Shown: piece by piece, positions 8,035 to 17,283 of the stretch
How the letters are laid out: every line of letters begins with the position of its first letter
How positions within the stretch are numbered: the first letter of the stretch is position 1
Assembly: GCA_030536145.1 (NCBI GenBank)
Contig: JAUNQN010000012.1
Span: 1-58,192, forward strand
Source of the DNA: Akkermansia sp.
GTDB taxonomy: Bacteria; Verrucomicrobiota; Verrucomicrobiia; Verrucomicrobiales; Akkermansiaceae
Reading direction: 5' to 3'
Length of the DNA stretch: 58,192 nt
Program-made: the position numbers and the translations under genes
Notes under the pieces: generated by a model
Databases searched by the model: none
Told to the model about the DNA's origin: nothing
The model's input: only the letters and a program-made list of their open reading frames with translations

Positions 8035-8583
8035 TTATGACTTGTCTCCCTGGGTGAGCAGGGCGTGCAGGAACTTGCCGAGGCTGTCGGCGGTGTAGGC
8101 TCCCTCGATGGTGCGGAGTTTCACGCCCTCCGTGTAGAAGATGGTGGTGGGCACCTTGGTGATGCCGAAATCCGTGGCCAGGGCGGGGTAGGCGTCCGCA
8201 TTCACGTCCACTACCTGCACCATGCCTTTCTCTGCCTTGGCCAGCTGTTGCAGGGATTGTTTCATCTTGGCGCTGTGGGGGCACCAGGGGGCGGTGAAGC
8301 AGAGCACCAGGCTGCGGCCGGATACGCCGGTCACCTGGCGTATGTCCTCCCCCTTGTACTGGCTGTACAGCTCAAACTTGGGGGCGGTTCCCAGGCGCGT
8401 GGGGGCGGTGCTGTCCGTGCGCACCAGGGTTTCCAGGGACTCCAGCTGCGGGTTGGGCGCCGGCTTGGTGGAGGTGGTGAATTGGGCAGCACGGGCTGCG
8501 CGCTCCTCATCGGAATCATCACACCCGGTGAGCAGCACGGGAAGTACCATTGCCGCAAGAAGCAGTTCCACAGCAGCTTTCAT
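8035..8583 (-). CDS. Thioredoxin-like lipoprotein with a single active-site cysteine
   Basis: A 182-residue exported protein. The lipobox LLTG-C puts the lipidated cysteine at residue 21. A thioredoxin fold follows (about 65-180), with the active-site stretch APWCPHS (Cys101, Ser104) and the cis-proline segment VPTTIFYTEG. In ordinary thioredoxins the second residue is cysteine, so this protein is monothiol and is more likely to form mixed disulfides or act as a chaperone than as a classical reductase. Its promoter ends 7 nt before the ATG, which supports this start. It precedes trpS. Confidence 0.8.
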   Translation of the reverse strand: MKAAVELLLAAMVLPVLLTGCDDSDEERAARAAQFTTSTKPAPNPQLESLETLVRTDSTAPTRLGTAPKFELYSQYKGEDIRQVTGVSGRSLVLCFTAPWCPHSAKMKQSLQQLAKAEKGMVQVVDVNADAYPALATDFGITKVPTTIFYTEGVKLRTIEGAYTADSLGKFLHALLTQGDKS

Positions 8584-8590
8584 GCGCGCT

Positions 8591-8619
8591 ATTATGCCAC
8601 ACCGCAGCCCGGCTGTGAA
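8591..8619 (-). promoter_or_regulatory. Leaderless promoter of the thioredoxin-like lipoprotein gene
   Basis: Minus strand: TTCACA, 17-bp spacer ending GTGG, CATAAT. Only 7 nt separate the -10 box from the ATG at 8583, so transcription should start at or next to the start codon. Confidence 0.55.
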
Positions 8620-8777
8620 GTCAAATTTGCGGAATCTGCCCGGCGGGGCGTCGGCGCGGGCGCCTGTTCTGCGTCTGTGCGTTTTTATTTTGAGACAATG
8701 CGATTGGAATCTGAAAGGATTGGCAATCAAGGATTGGGAATGAAAATGTCTGTGTCCTGAATCCTGACCTTTGACTG

Positions 8778-10280
8778 TTAATGCTTTGCTTTTTTGCCCT
8801 GCGCCTTTCCTGAGAACGGGACGGCGGGCAGGCCGTCGCCGTTCACCAGGTTGGGCTCAAAGTACACCTTCCAGCCGTAGCGCACCTTTTCCGGCTTCTT
8901 CACTTCCGGGCAGGTGAGGATGACCTTGTTGCCCTTGATTTCGGCATTTGCGTCATGGAACACGCCGTCCTTGCCGGCAATTTCAAAGCCGGTGGGAGCC
9001 TGGCCGTTGGTGGTGGCCAGGTCCTTGGCGTGTTTCAGGGAAACGGAGATGCTGCTGCCGGAGGGCTTGAAGCCGGAGATTTGCGGGCCGGTCCAGGCGG
9101 TATCCTTGCCGTACACCTTGGCGGCGGCCACGCGGCCCGCGCGGGTGCCCACCTCCACCTTGCGGTTGGGATGCACGTCGCTGTTGGTGGAGCCCAGGTC
9201 GATGGTGGTGGTGTTGTACACGCCGGGGATGCGGTCTGCAGCTTGCTGCTGCACCTCGCGGAACTCCGGCCAGTAGGCGCGCAGCTTGCTCTTGTCGTTG
9301 ATACGGGGGAGCTGCACTTGCACCCAGGGCATGTCCGGCCTCTTGAACTCTGCGCGCCAGCTGCCGATGAGGTCGCTGAGCAGGGCGTAGTTCTGCTTCA
9401 TGTCCTGAATTTCGGCATCGGATTCGCCCTGGTACCAGATGACGCCACGCACGGGGAAATCCACCCAGCGCTGCACGCCGGTCTTGAAAAGGTAGCCGGG
9501 CTTGTAGGGGTGGGGCATGGCCAGGTCCGCGCCGATGTTCTTGCGCGCGCGCCCGCGCACCCATTCGGACATGTACTTGCTGTCCAGCCATTTCTCCGTA
9601 AGGCAGTCCGGGTACTTGGCCTGCAGGGCGGATTCCGGAATCCAGGCCATCATTTCAGACCCGCCCAGGGAGGCGTGGATGATGCCGACGGGTACGCCGA
9701 GCTGTTTCTGGAGCTCCGTGGCAAAGTAGTAGCCCACGGCAGACATGCGGGGGGAGGTCTGCGGGGAGCTGACCGCCCACTTGCCCTGATACATGGCTCC
9801 GCTGTTCAGGGTGTTCTTTTCCTTTTCCCCGTACGCGGCGTTGTTGGTGTGCACCTGGGGTTCGCAGTGGAAGAAGCGCACGTTCGCGTTGCCGGAAGCG
9901 GCAATGGCCGCCTGCTTGTCCGCCGTCTGGTCCAGGCGGAAGAGCATGTTCGACTGGCCGGAGGCAAACCACACCTCTCCCACCACCACGTCCTGCAGCT
10001 CCGCGCGGTCCGTGCCCTGTGACGCGCACAGCGCCTTGCCGGCGGCGGTGGCCGCCTGCGGCTGCAGCACCGCCTGCCACTTGCCGTCCTTCACCTTGGC
10101 GGTAGCCGTGGCATCGCCGAAGGTTACGGTCACATCCGCGCTCCCGTCCGCCTCCCCGCGTACGGTGATGGGCTGCCCCTGCTGCAGCACCATGTGGTCT
10201 CCAAAGTTGGAATCAAAGCTGACGGCTGCCAGGCAGCAGCCGGAACTGGCAAGCAGTAGGGTGAGAAATGCGGTCTTCAT
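8778..10280 (-). CDS. Sialate O-acetylesterase (secreted SGNH hydrolase)
   Basis: A 500-residue secreted enzyme that removes O-acetyl groups from sialic acids, letting sialidases work on mucin glycans. It has a signal peptide (residues 1-19, ending CLAA). The nucleophile Ser110 lies in [19 protein letters not shown] is the glycine/asparagine-like block, and DVHPNRK carries the catalytic Asp-His pair. The length matches family members with a beta-sandwich N-terminus. The start MKTAFLTL fits the signal peptide and lies 7 nt after the -10 box; the longer upstream frame lacks support. Confidence 0.9.
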   Translation of the reverse strand: MKTAFLTLLLASSGCCLAAVSFDSNFGDHMVLQQGQPITVRGEADGSADVTVTFGDATATAKVKDGKWQAVLQPQAATAAGKALCASQGTDRAELQDVVVGEVWFASGQSNMLFRLDQTADKQAAIAASGNANVRFFHCEPQVHTNNAAYGEKEKNTLNSGAMYQGKWAVSSPQTSPRMSAVGYYFATELQKQLGVPVGIIHASLGGSEMMAWIPESALQAKYPDCLTEKWLDSKYMSEWVRGRARKNIGADLAMPHPYKPGYLFKTGVQRWVDFPVRGVIWYQGESDAEIQDMKQNYALLSDLIGSWRAEFKRPDMPWVQVQLPRINDKSKLRAYWPEFREVQQQAADRIPGVYNTTTIDLGSTNSDVHPNRKVEVGTRAGRVAAAKVYGKDTAWTGPQISGFKPSGSSISVSLKHAKDLATTNGQAPTGFEIAGKDGVFHDANAEIKGNKVILTCPEVKKPEKVRYGWKVYFEPNLVNGDGLPAVPFSGKAQGKKAKH

Positions 10281-10287
10281 GCCGTAC

Positions 10288-10316
10288 ACCATACCACACG
10301 CGTATGCGCGTGGCAA
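10288..10316 (-). promoter_or_regulatory. Leaderless promoter of the sialate O-acetylesterase
   Basis: Minus strand: TTGCCA, 17-bp spacer, TATGGT, then 7 nt to the ATG. The first 16 bases of the spacer (10295-10310) alternate pyrimidine and purine without a break, a Z-DNA-prone pattern shared with the promoters at 22985 and 43683. Confidence 0.6.
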
Positions 10317-10387
10317 GCCCACGGTTGCATTTCTGCCGCTTTTTTGCCCCAAAATGCCAAAAAAGCGGGAAAAATTGTAAATTCTGC

Positions 10388-10416
10388 TTGACAATTCCAT
10401 CCACTTGCTGTACATA
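10388..10416 (+). promoter_or_regulatory. rpsN promoter
   Basis: TTGACA, 17-bp spacer, TACATA; the predicted leader is about 10 nt. It has the best -35 of the plus-strand promoters here. Confidence 0.75.
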
Positions 10417-10432
10417 CCTCCCCCACAAAGTT

Positions 10433-10702
10433 ATGGCTAAAAAGAGCTGGATAGAGAGAAACAAGAAGAAGGCAGCTGTCGTCGCCCGCTATGCGGAGCT
10501 CCGCGCCAAGCTGAAGGCTGAAGGTGATTACGTGGGTCTGACCATGCTGCCCCGCAATGCATCCCCCGTGCGTCTGGTGAACCGCTGCGAGCTTACCGGC
10601 CGCCGCCACGCTTTCCTGCGCCGCTTCCATCTTTCCCGTATCGCTTTCCGCGAGCTCGCCAACGCCGGCATGATTCCCGGTGTGACGAAGTCCAGCTGGT
10701 AA
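10433..10702 (+). CDS. rpsN: 30S ribosomal protein S14 (zinc-free long form)
   Basis: An 89-residue ribosomal protein of the small-subunit head. It opens with [20 protein letters not shown] and contains [20 protein letters not shown] (split around residue 40) and [21 protein letters not shown] at the end, typical S14. It is the long form without the CxxC zinc pairs. It stands alone outside the S10/spc cluster, with its own promoter and a strong terminator 30 bp after the stop. Confidence 0.97.
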   Translation: MAKKSWIERNKKKAAVVARYAELRAKLKAEGDYVGLTMLPRNASPVRLVNRCELTGRRHAFLRRFHLSRIAFRELANAGMIPGVTKSSW

Positions 10703-10731
10703 GCCCGGGTTGAACCCTGAATCCTTTTATT

Positions 10732-10761
10732 GCGGGCTATTCCCTGAATAGCCCGCTCTTT
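10732..10761 (+). terminator. rpsN terminator
   Basis: A perfect 10-bp stem GCGGGCTATT with loop CCCTG, followed by TCTTTT. Confidence 0.85.
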
Positions 10762-10786
10762 TCGTTATCACGGAACAGCGCGCACC

Positions 10787-11047
10787 ATGCCCATCTACGA
10801 GTACATTTCCGAGAACCCGGAGGACCCGGAGAAGTCCTGCCCCGTCTGCCGGAAGGGATTTGAGCTGATGCGCCCGCTGGACCGCGCACCGCTGGAGCGC
10901 TGCCTGTACTGCAAGAACCCGGTGCGCAAGAAGATAGGCAGCGTGAATGTACCCAAGATAACCGCCCCGCTCTCCATCTCGGATGCCAAGAAGGCCGGAT
11001 TCACCGTGCTGCAGAGGAGGGACGAGGGCGTGTTCGAGAAATTGTAA
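10787..11047 (+). CDS. FmdB-type zinc-ribbon protein
   Basis: An 86-residue protein beginning MPIYEYIS, the standard opening of FmdB-family regulatory zinc ribbons. Two cysteine pairs, CPVC (18-21) and CLYC (39-42), should bind one zinc. The C-terminal half (KITAPLSISDAKKAGFTVL) is less conserved. Family function is poorly known. It lies 11 bp before the CNNM/CorC gene and is probably co-transcribed with it. Confidence 0.8.
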   Translation: MPIYEYISENPEDPEKSCPVCRKGFELMRPLDRAPLERCLYCKNPVRKKIGSVNVPKITAPLSISDAKKAGFTVLQRRDEGVFEKL

Positions 11048-11058
11048 GGCACTGCCCC

Positions 11059-12459
11059 ATGACCCTGTTCCTGACCCCTGAAGAAGCTGCCCGGGTACCC
11101 TGGGAGTACCCCAGCCTGTCCTCCATCATCCTCTTTGTCATCGGGATAGGCTTCTTCCTTTTCCTGAACGCCTTCTTTGTGGCGAACGAGTTTGCCAGCG
11201 CCCGCGTGCGCGAGAGCCAGCTGCAGGAGACGGAGGGCGACAGCCGCGCCCGCGCCAAGCGCCGCCGCACCGCCCTGCACATTGTCCGCCACCTGGATTC
11301 CTACCTCTCCGCCAACCAGGTGGGTATCACCATTGCCTCCCTGGCACTGGGCAACATGGGTGAGCCGTTCATCGAGAGCCTGATAGCGCCGCCGCTGGCG
11401 TACTACTGCCACCTGGCCCCGGCGGTGGTGAGCGTTATCTCCTACACGGTGGCGTACGCCTTCTTCACCTTTGCACACGTGGTGCTGGGTGAGCTGGTGC
11501 CCAAGAGCCTGGCCATACGCCGCCCGCTGGACATAGCCCTGCTCACGGGCGTGTGGATGAAGCGCTTTGCAAGCTGCACGCGCCCCATCGTGGCGCTGTT
11601 CAACAACACGGCCAACTTCATTGCCCACCGCGTGTTCGGCGTGGACCCGCACTATGTGCCCAACTCCACCCACAGCGCGGAGGAGATTGCCCTGATTGTG
11701 GAGGAGAGCGGCCGCAGCAACGAGGTGACCGAGACCGAGGCGGAGATTTCCAAGAACGCCCTGGAGCTCAACGACCTTTCCGTGCGTGATATCCTGGTGC
11801 CCCGCGGCAGCGTGGAGATGCTGGATGTCAACGATTCCTTCGAGCGCAACCTGGAGATAGTCTCCAACAGCCCCCACAGCCGCTTCCCGCTGGTGGACGG
11901 CCACCTGGACAACCTGCAGGGCTGGCTGCACGTGAAGGACATGCTGAAGCTGGCTACCTCCCCCAACCGGGAGGTGACCCGCGTGAAGCGCCCTCTGAAG
12001 GTGGTGCCGGAGACCATGCGCCTGGATACGCTGCTGGATTTCTTCTCCAAGGAAAAGACGCACTTTGCCCTGGTGGTGGACGAGTACGGCGATGCGTTGG
12101 GCCTGGTGTTCCTGGATGACGTGCTGGAGGAGATTGTGGGAGACGACATCCAGGACGAGTTCGAGGCGGACTCCACGCGTGATTTCTTCCCCATTGCCCC
12201 GGGGCAGTACATAGCCAGCGGTTCCCTGGCCCTGTTCGACCTGGAGGAGTACCTGCCGGAGGTAGGCACCATTGAGCCGGATTCCGGCGTTTCCACCCTG
12301 GGCGGCTATATCACGGACTGCCTGGGCCATCTGCCCGTTTGCGGTGAGAAGCTGCGTATCCGGGATTATGTGGTGACTGTTACCGGCACGGACAGCCGCC
12401 GCGTGACCCAGGCCCACCTGGAGCATGCGCCGGCAGAGGAAACCGACGGCGAGTCCTGA
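11059..12459 (+). CDS. CNNM/CorC-family membrane protein with CBS pair (TlyC-like)
   Basis: A 466-residue inner-membrane protein. The CNNM transmembrane domain spans about residues 20-200 (FLNAFFVANEFASARVRES and the LVPKSLAIRRP motif). Two CBS domains follow (about 225-345, with RDILVPRGSVEML and FSKEKTHFALVVDEYG), then a CorC_HlyC domain at the C-terminus (FFPIAPGQYIASG). Such proteins are linked to magnesium or cobalt homeostasis; the old hemolysin name is not functional evidence. The order and length are normal. Confidence 0.88.
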   Translation: MTLFLTPEEAARVPWEYPSLSSIILFVIGIGFFLFLNAFFVANEFASARVRESQLQETEGDSRARAKRRRTALHIVRHLDSYLSANQVGITIASLALGNMGEPFIESLIAPPLAYYCHLAPAVVSVISYTVAYAFFTFAHVVLGELVPKSLAIRRPLDIALLTGVWMKRFASCTRPIVALFNNTANFIAHRVFGVDPHYVPNSTHSAEEIALIVEESGRSNEVTETEAEISKNALELNDLSVRDILVPRGSVEMLDVNDSFERNLEIVSNSPHSRFPLVDGHLDNLQGWLHVKDMLKLATSPNREVTRVKRPLKVVPETMRLDTLLDFFSKEKTHFALVVDEYGDALGLVFLDDVLEEIVGDDIQDEFEADSTRDFFPIAPGQYIASGSLALFDLEEYLPEVGTIEPDSGVSTLGGYITDCLGHLPVCGEKLRIRDYVVTVTGTDSRRVTQAHLEHAPAEETDGES

Positions 12460-12484
12460 GGGTTCGGTATTGGGGAACCAAGGT

Positions 12485-13084
12485 TTAGTTGGGGGTAGGG
12501 CGCATCCAAATGTCGGCCATGCGGAGCACGGCTGCGTCCAGTTCTGCGCGGCGGGCCTGGATTTCCCCGTAGCTCCACCAGGCCAGGTCGTCTGATTCGT
12601 CGGAGACGGTGTATTGCTCATGGGGAGCCTGCATCAGGAAACGGATATCCAGGTGCAGGTGGGCGGGTTCTCCCTTGGCGGGGCGGGCGGGTATCTCATG
12701 GATATCCAGGTCCATAATCCGGGTGTCCAGCGGGCGTATGCCGTCTATGCCGCTTTCCTCCGTGGCCTCCCGCAGGGCCACGCGCAGCACATCCGCATCG
12801 CCGTCTGCATGGCCGCCGGGCTGCAGCCAGCGTTTCAGGTTGCGGTGCAGGGTGAGCAGGGCCTTGTCTCCCGCCGGGTTCAGCAGCCAGGCGGATCCGG
12901 TAATGTGCCCCGGCACGCAGCTGCGGTGGAAACAATCCGCATGGGAGCGCACAAAATCCAGAATTTTCAGGGCGGTTTCCCGCTGCCCCGGGTGGGTGGC
13001 GGCAAATTGCTCCAGCATGCCGCAGAGCGGTGCCCGCTCGTCCATACGGGGTTCCATGGCGGGATTGTTCAGGTGTTCACTCAT
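12485..13084 (-). CDS. Nudix hydrolase
   Basis: A 199-residue cytoplasmic protein with a Nudix box near residues 90-115: GGHADGDADVLRVALREA followed by EESG. The first conserved glutamate is replaced, as in the GGHxDGDxD subgroup, while the REAxEESG core that binds metal is complete. The substrate, a nucleoside diphosphate linked to some group, cannot be told. The start MSEHL overlaps the stop of the SGNH hydrolase gene (ATGA), so it is the second gene of that operon. Confidence 0.85.
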   Translation of the reverse strand: MSEHLNNPAMEPRMDERAPLCGMLEQFAATHPGQRETALKILDFVRSHADCFHRSCVPGHITGSAWLLNPAGDKALLTLHRNLKRWLQPGGHADGDADVLRVALREATEESGIDGIRPLDTRIMDLDIHEIPARPAKGEPAHLHLDIRFLMQAPHEQYTVSDESDDLAWWSYGEIQARRAELDAAVLRMADIWMRPTPN

Positions 13085-14853
13085 TTCTCTGTCACCACCA
13101 CCGTGCCGGCCTGGCGGTCGGGGATGGTGGCCTGCACGGAGACGGGGGCGCCGTTGCGGGTGATGTGCCACTTGGAGATGTCCATGCCCTCCGTGCCGCC
13201 GGCGATAATCAGGGTGAAGGTCTTGCCCACCTGGATGGTGATGTCCTGCTGAGCTGCCGCGGCGGGCAGGGAGAGGGTGCAGGCATCCGCCATGCTGATG
13301 CGCTTCACGCCTGCGGTATCCGCCAGGGTAAGGATGGCACCCGTCTCCAGCGCCACGGCGGGGGCTTCTGCCTTGGGCAGCTCCACTTTCCTGGCCTTGT
13401 GGATGGTCAGCACGCCGTTGGCCGTCTCATGGTCCGGCGTGGCGGCAGCGCCCGCACCCTGGCCCAGGCGGAATCCGCCCTTGCCGGCATGGGGAGCGGC
13501 GGGGGCGTAGGAGCCCTCTGCGCATACGCGTGCGGTGATATCCGCCGTGGCGGCCAGCCCGCAGAAGCTGTTGTCCTTCGCGTTGGGGGGCAGGGCCTCT
13601 CCAATGAGCTGGCCGCTGCACCATACATAAAAGCCCCCCGGTACCCCCTGCGCCTCATTGCCGGGCGTGTATGCCATGCGGATGGGGCTGGGCTTCTGCT
13701 TGGGGGCCTTCATCTGGATGCGTTGCGCCATGTTGCCCTGCAGCACCGTGTTGCCGCACAGCACCTTGCCCTCGCGGAAGTCCAGGGTGAGCCCCTGCGA
13801 GCCGTCGGACAGCGTGACTGCGGCATCCTCCGGCATGCGGAACTCTGCACAGTAGCCGGATGCGGCGGGCTGCCCCATGGCATACTTCCTTTTGGCCTTG
13901 GCCGCCTTCTTGGCGGGGGCGTCTTTCAGCAGTGCCTTGCGCTCCAGCCCTGCCGTGCGCCCGGGAATCCCCATGGCGGCGGCCAGGTTGTTCGTCATGA
14001 TGATGTCTCCCTGGCGGGAGGGGTGCAGGCCGTCGCGTCCCGGTGCATTGAACATGTTCTCACAGCCGTAGAAGGGCGTGGCGTTCTTGGCGTCCAGCAG
14101 GCCGTCGTTGGTTTCCACGTAGTGGATGTCCAGCGCCTTGTAATTGCCCAGGGCTTTCTTGAGCTCCCAGTTGTAGGACTCCACCGCGGAGTGCACGGCT
14201 GCATCGTTGTTGTTGGCATGGCGGGTCCAGCAGGGCACGCTCATCACGTAAATCCTCGCCTTGGGGTTGCTGGCCTGCATGGCCTCCAGAATCGTCTTCA
14301 TGTCGCCGCCCTTGCGGTCGGCACCCAGCAGGTTGTTCACCTTGTCGGCGTTCACACCCGCCGGACCGTCGGAGAGCAGGTCGTTGGTGCCGATGAGCAT
14401 GATGAAGGTATCCGGCGTCCAGGACTGCCCCGTGTAGTTCCCGCCCTTGTTGGTCTTCTTGGACAAGCCCAGCCAGTTGGACAGGTTGGTGTTGTCGAAC
14501 CGCCCGCCGGCCTTGCGGCCCGCCAGCTCCCAGGCGCGGGCGCTGCTCTGTGCGCTGTGCACGTTGTTGAACTCCACGCCGCCGTATTCTGTGCCCGGGG
14601 CCACGCCGTTGGAGAAATTGCCCGTGCGGTACCCCACGGATTCGTACTTGATGCCGTTGTCCACCAAGAGCTTGTGGAACGCCCAGCGCCAGGAGGGCGC
14701 ATTCACCCCATGCGTGATGGAGTCTCCCACAAACATCACCTTGCCGAGGTCCGTGGGCGGTGCAGGCTGCGCCTTATCCGCGGAGAAGGAGGGCAGCGCT
14801 GCACAGGCCAGCGCCGCCAGGGAAGAAAAGAAACGTGCTACATGGGCTTTCAT
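13081..14853 (-). CDS. Secreted SGNH/GDSL hydrolase
   Basis: A 590-residue exported protein with a signal peptide at 1-24. Block I is VMFVGDSITHG (Ser45 nucleophile), block III is LIGTNDLL and block V is GRDGLHPSRQGD, giving the Ser-Asp-His triad within about 310 residues. The C-terminal half (about 330-590) carries beta-rich segments, possibly for carbohydrate binding, with no family I recognise. A carbohydrate deacetylase role fits the nearby sialate esterase, but the substrate is unknown. Six bases separate its -10 box from the ATG. Confidence 0.85.
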   Translation of the reverse strand: MKAHVARFFSSLAALACAALPSFSADKAQPAPPTDLGKVMFVGDSITHGVNAPSWRWAFHKLLVDNGIKYESVGYRTGNFSNGVAPGTEYGGVEFNNVHSAQSSARAWELAGRKAGGRFDNTNLSNWLGLSKKTNKGGNYTGQSWTPDTFIMLIGTNDLLSDGPAGVNADKVNNLLGADRKGGDMKTILEAMQASNPKARIYVMSVPCWTRHANNNDAAVHSAVESYNWELKKALGNYKALDIHYVETNDGLLDAKNATPFYGCENMFNAPGRDGLHPSRQGDIIMTNNLAAAMGIPGRTAGLERKALLKDAPAKKAAKAKRKYAMGQPAASGYCAEFRMPEDAAVTLSDGSQGLTLDFREGKVLCGNTVLQGNMAQRIQMKAPKQKPSPIRMAYTPGNEAQGVPGGFYVWCSGQLIGEALPPNAKDNSFCGLAATADITARVCAEGSYAPAAPHAGKGGFRLGQGAGAAATPDHETANGVLTIHKARKVELPKAEAPAVALETGAILTLADTAGVKRISMADACTLSLPAAAAQQDITIQVGKTFTLIIAGGTEGMDISKWHITRNGAPVSVQATIPDRQAGTVVVTEK

Positions 14854-14859
14854 GCTCCC

Positions 14860-14888
14860 ATCCTATCACAGCGCCCCGCCGTAGCCAA
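14860..14888 (-). promoter_or_regulatory. Leaderless promoter of the SGNH-Nudix operon
   Basis: Minus strand: TTGGCT, 17-bp spacer, TAGGAT with an upstream TG; 6 nt to the ATG at 14853. Confidence 0.55.
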
Positions 14889-14937
14889 GCGGAAAAGCCC
14901 AAGAATACGAAAGTTATTCCGAATACGGACTTTTTGC

Positions 14938-14965
14938 TTGATTTTTCCGCCAGGTAACCTAAAAT
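14938..14965 (+). promoter_or_regulatory. Promoter of the small HTH gene
   Basis: TTGATT, 16-bp spacer, TAAAAT, 16 nt before the ATG at 14982. Upstream, 14903-14919 holds GAATA-n7-TATTC, a possible autoregulatory operator. Confidence 0.45.
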
Positions 14966-14981
14966 CATCCCAAAACGTACC

Positions 14982-15200
14982 ATGGACGTGGCAGATGAAA
15001 AGGAGCTGGGGCGCGCCATCCGCGCGCGGCGCAAGAAAATAGGCATGACGATAGCGGAGCTGGCTTCCGTCATCCCGTGCAGCCCGCGGCTTCTCAGTGA
15101 GCTGGAGCGCGGGCAGCGCGGCGTGAGCATCGCCGTGGCCTTCCGCCTTATCCAGATGCTGGGCCTGATTGTCAGCGTGCGGGGAAGCGAGGAGGGGTAA
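14982..15200 (+). CDS. XRE-family HTH protein (HipB-like), no HipA partner
   Basis: A 72-residue helix-turn-helix protein. IRARRKKIGMTIAELASVIP followed by SPRLLSELERGQRGVSIAVA forms the HTH (residues 13-52), and the tail LIQMLGLIVSVRG is typical of HipB/Y4mF antitoxin-like regulators. No HipA kinase or other toxin follows; the next gene is a small lipoprotein. It may be an orphan antitoxin or a small repressor. Confidence 0.8.
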   Translation: MDVADEKELGRAIRARRKKIGMTIAELASVIPCSPRLLSELERGQRGVSIAVAFRLIQMLGLIVSVRGSEEG

Positions 15201-15272
15201 ACAGTTCCTTTCCGTAAAATAGCGCCGGAATCCCGCAAGTTCATGAAAAGGAGGAATAGGGAGTATTTGGTA

Positions 15273-15301
15273 TTGGCAAGCGCGGGGCTGTATGGTAGAA
15301 T
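15273..15301 (+). promoter_or_regulatory. Promoter of the 50-residue lipoprotein gene
   Basis: TTGGCA, 17-bp spacer ending TATGG, TAGAAT; leader about 27 nt. Confidence 0.5.
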
Positions 15302-15334
15302 CCCAGCGTAGTCATTCAACACGCGATACAGAAG

Positions 15335-15487
15335 ATGAAGAAGCCCTTGACATTTATGAAGCGCACGGTACTGCTGGTTCTGCTGGCTTCCTCCTGCCTG
15401 TGCCTGAGCTCCTGCAGCTCCATCGGCAGCTTGCTGAACTATTTGGTGAGCCTGCCCGCCAATATCCTGAAGGCGGTCATGCCCTGA
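15335..15487 (+). CDS. Small lipoprotein (50 aa)
   Basis: Encodes a 50-residue peptide with a lysine-containing N-terminus, a hydrophobic core (VLLVLLASS) and a lipobox LSSC at residues 24-27. The mature part is only 24 residues (SSIGSLLNYLVSLPANILK, ending in AVMP) and could form an amphipathic helix in the envelope. It has a promoter 34 bp upstream. Function unknown. A genuine gene is supported by the complete lipoprotein signal rather than by length. Confidence 0.65.
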   Translation: MKKPLTFMKRTVLLVLLASSCLCLSSCSSIGSLLNYLVSLPANILKAVMP

Positions 15488-15548
15488 TTTCTGCGGCCCT
15501 TTTGCCGCCTGTCCTTTCTTTCCTGCCGTGCCCGGTGCGGGCTGCGGT

Positions 15549-17195
15549 CTAGCCCTCCTCTTCCGTAAGCTCCACGCCCAGCAGGCAGATGTCGTCGTCC
15601 TGCCGCGTGCTGCCGGTGAACTGGTGCATGGCGGCCAGGGATATATCCAGCATTTCCCGGATATTCTGCGGATGGCGCTGCGCCAGGAAATCCATCACGC
15701 GCGTGGCACCCAGCTCGTCTCCCTCCGCATTGCGGGCCTCTGTCAGGCCGTCCGTGTACAGCATGAGTTTCATGCCGGGTTCCAGGCGCAGCTCGCTCTC
15801 GCGGAACATGGCGTTGTCCAGCAGGCCCAGGGCAGGGGAGCGCGGAATGGGCGGCAGCATGGGTGTGCCGTCCGCCTGGAGCACAATCGGCGCAGGGTGC
15901 CCTGCGCCGGAAAGGGTGAGACGTTTCTTGTCCAGGTCGATATACACGTAACAGGCCGTTGCAAACATGGTGATGCTGGCCTGGCTGAAAATGCGGTAGA
16001 GCTGGCGGTTCAGGGAGGAGAGGAGCAGGGCGGGCGTGTCTGCCAGGTTGGCCACCTGCTCCATGAGCCCGCGCAGCATGGAGGCAATGAGCGCGGCGCG
16101 CACGCCGTGCCCCATCACGTCACAGATAATCATGCCCAGGCCGGACTGGCCGATGGGGAACACCTCGAAACAGTCTCCCGCCACGCCGGTGGAGGGCATG
16201 TACACCTGGTGGAAATGCGCGCGGCGCACCATGCCCCCGGCGTGCTTCCACACGCGGTCCGGAATGCTCACGGGCTGCAGGGCCTGCTGCACCTCCCTGG
16301 CCAGGCTGATTTCCTTTTCCAGGGCGTGGTTGCGTATCTCCATCTGCTTGGCCAGCGCCTTGTAGCGGTGCTGGGTGTTGATGATTTCCGTGACGTCTGA
16401 CGAGATTCCCACGATGCCTTTCACGCTGCCGTCCTGCGCGTACCAGGGGAACTTGGAGATGCGGGTCCAGGTGTGCTCCCCGTCCTTCCACGGCTCCTTG
16501 TGCACGCGGTTGGTGATGGGGCGGCCGGTCTCCATGATCTGCAGCTCCTCGCTGCGGGCCAGCTGGCTCATGTCCTCGCTGAAATAGTCGGCGTCCTTGC
16601 TGCCGATGAGGTCGGAGGGCGTGCGCACCTGCATCTTCTGTGCGGTGGCCTCGTTGGCGATGACAAAGCGGGATTCGCGGTTCTTGAAGTAGATGCTGTC
16701 CGGGAGGTAGTTGATGAGGGTGCGGAAGAGGTCCCTGTCCTCCATGGCGTGCAGGTCCGCCATCTTGCGGCGGGTGATATCCACCCACACGCCCACCAGG
16801 CGCAGGGGGCGGCGCTGGGTATCATAGTCCACCAGGCCGTTCACGCGTATCCAGCGCCAGCCGCGGGAGCGCAGGTTCAGCAGGCGTACCTCCACGCGCA
16901 GCGGCGCCGTGCCCGGCGTGCTCAGGTAGCGCTGCACCGCATTGGTGAAAAAGTTCCGGTCCTCCGGGTGGATGGTGCGGTCCGCCTCCGTAAAGATGTT
17001 CGGCCCCCACACGTTGATGGGCAGTCCCATCATGTGCATGCACTGCTCCGTGTAGAAGATGTCTCCCGTCTGGATATCCCAGCAGTACACCCCTTCCTCT
17101 GCCGCGCGCAAGGCCTTGCGCACCATTTCCCACTTGAAAACGTCCGGTACGCTTTTCTTGCCCCCCTTGGGGGCCTTGCTGGAATCATCGCTCAT
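15549..17195 (-). CDS. PAS-PAS-PP2C (RsbU/SpoIIE-type) phosphatase
   Basis: A 548-residue cytoplasmic signalling protein. The first PAS domain spans about residues 25-150, including GWRWIRVNGLVDYD, and the second about 155-290 (INYLPDSIYFKNRESRFV). A short helical linker leads to a SpoIIE-type PP2C domain (about 310-545). The metal-binding motifs are VAGDCFE, CDVMGHGVRAAL, YTDGLTEARN and the final QDDDICLLG, all intact. Such proteins dephosphorylate anti-sigma-factor antagonists in partner-switching cascades; no such partner is encoded nearby. The promoter ends 8 nt before the ATG. Confidence 0.88.
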   Translation of the reverse strand: MSDDSSKAPKGGKKSVPDVFKWEMVRKALRAAEEGVYCWDIQTGDIFYTEQCMHMMGLPINVWGPNIFTEADRTIHPEDRNFFTNAVQRYLSTPGTAPLRVEVRLLNLRSRGWRWIRVNGLVDYDTQRRPLRLVGVWVDITRRKMADLHAMEDRDLFRTLINYLPDSIYFKNRESRFVIANEATAQKMQVRTPSDLIGSKDADYFSEDMSQLARSEELQIMETGRPITNRVHKEPWKDGEHTWTRISKFPWYAQDGSVKGIVGISSDVTEIINTQHRYKALAKQMEIRNHALEKEISLAREVQQALQPVSIPDRVWKHAGGMVRRAHFHQVYMPSTGVAGDCFEVFPIGQSGLGMIICDVMGHGVRAALIASMLRGLMEQVANLADTPALLLSSLNRQLYRIFSQASITMFATACYVYIDLDKKRLTLSGAGHPAPIVLQADGTPMLPPIPRSPALGLLDNAMFRESELRLEPGMKLMLYTDGLTEARNAEGDELGATRVMDFLAQRHPQNIREMLDISLAAMHQFTGSTRQDDDICLLGVELTEEEG

Positions 17196-17203
17196 TACCC
17201 TCC

Positions 17204-17232
17204 ATTAAACCACTTTTCTCCCGCCGGTTCAA
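17204..17232 (-). promoter_or_regulatory. Leaderless promoter of the PAS-PP2C gene
   Basis: Minus strand: TTGAAC, 17-bp spacer ending GTGG, TTTAAT; 8 nt to the ATG at 17195. Confidence 0.55.
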
Positions 17233-17283
17233 GGGAAATATCTTGGATTTCCTAAAAAAACGCCCATTTCCCGCCCGGGTACG

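Noticed and set aside
13407..13658. Small frames within the SGNH hydrolase gene
   Set aside because: They lie in other frames of a gene with intact catalytic blocks and signal peptide.
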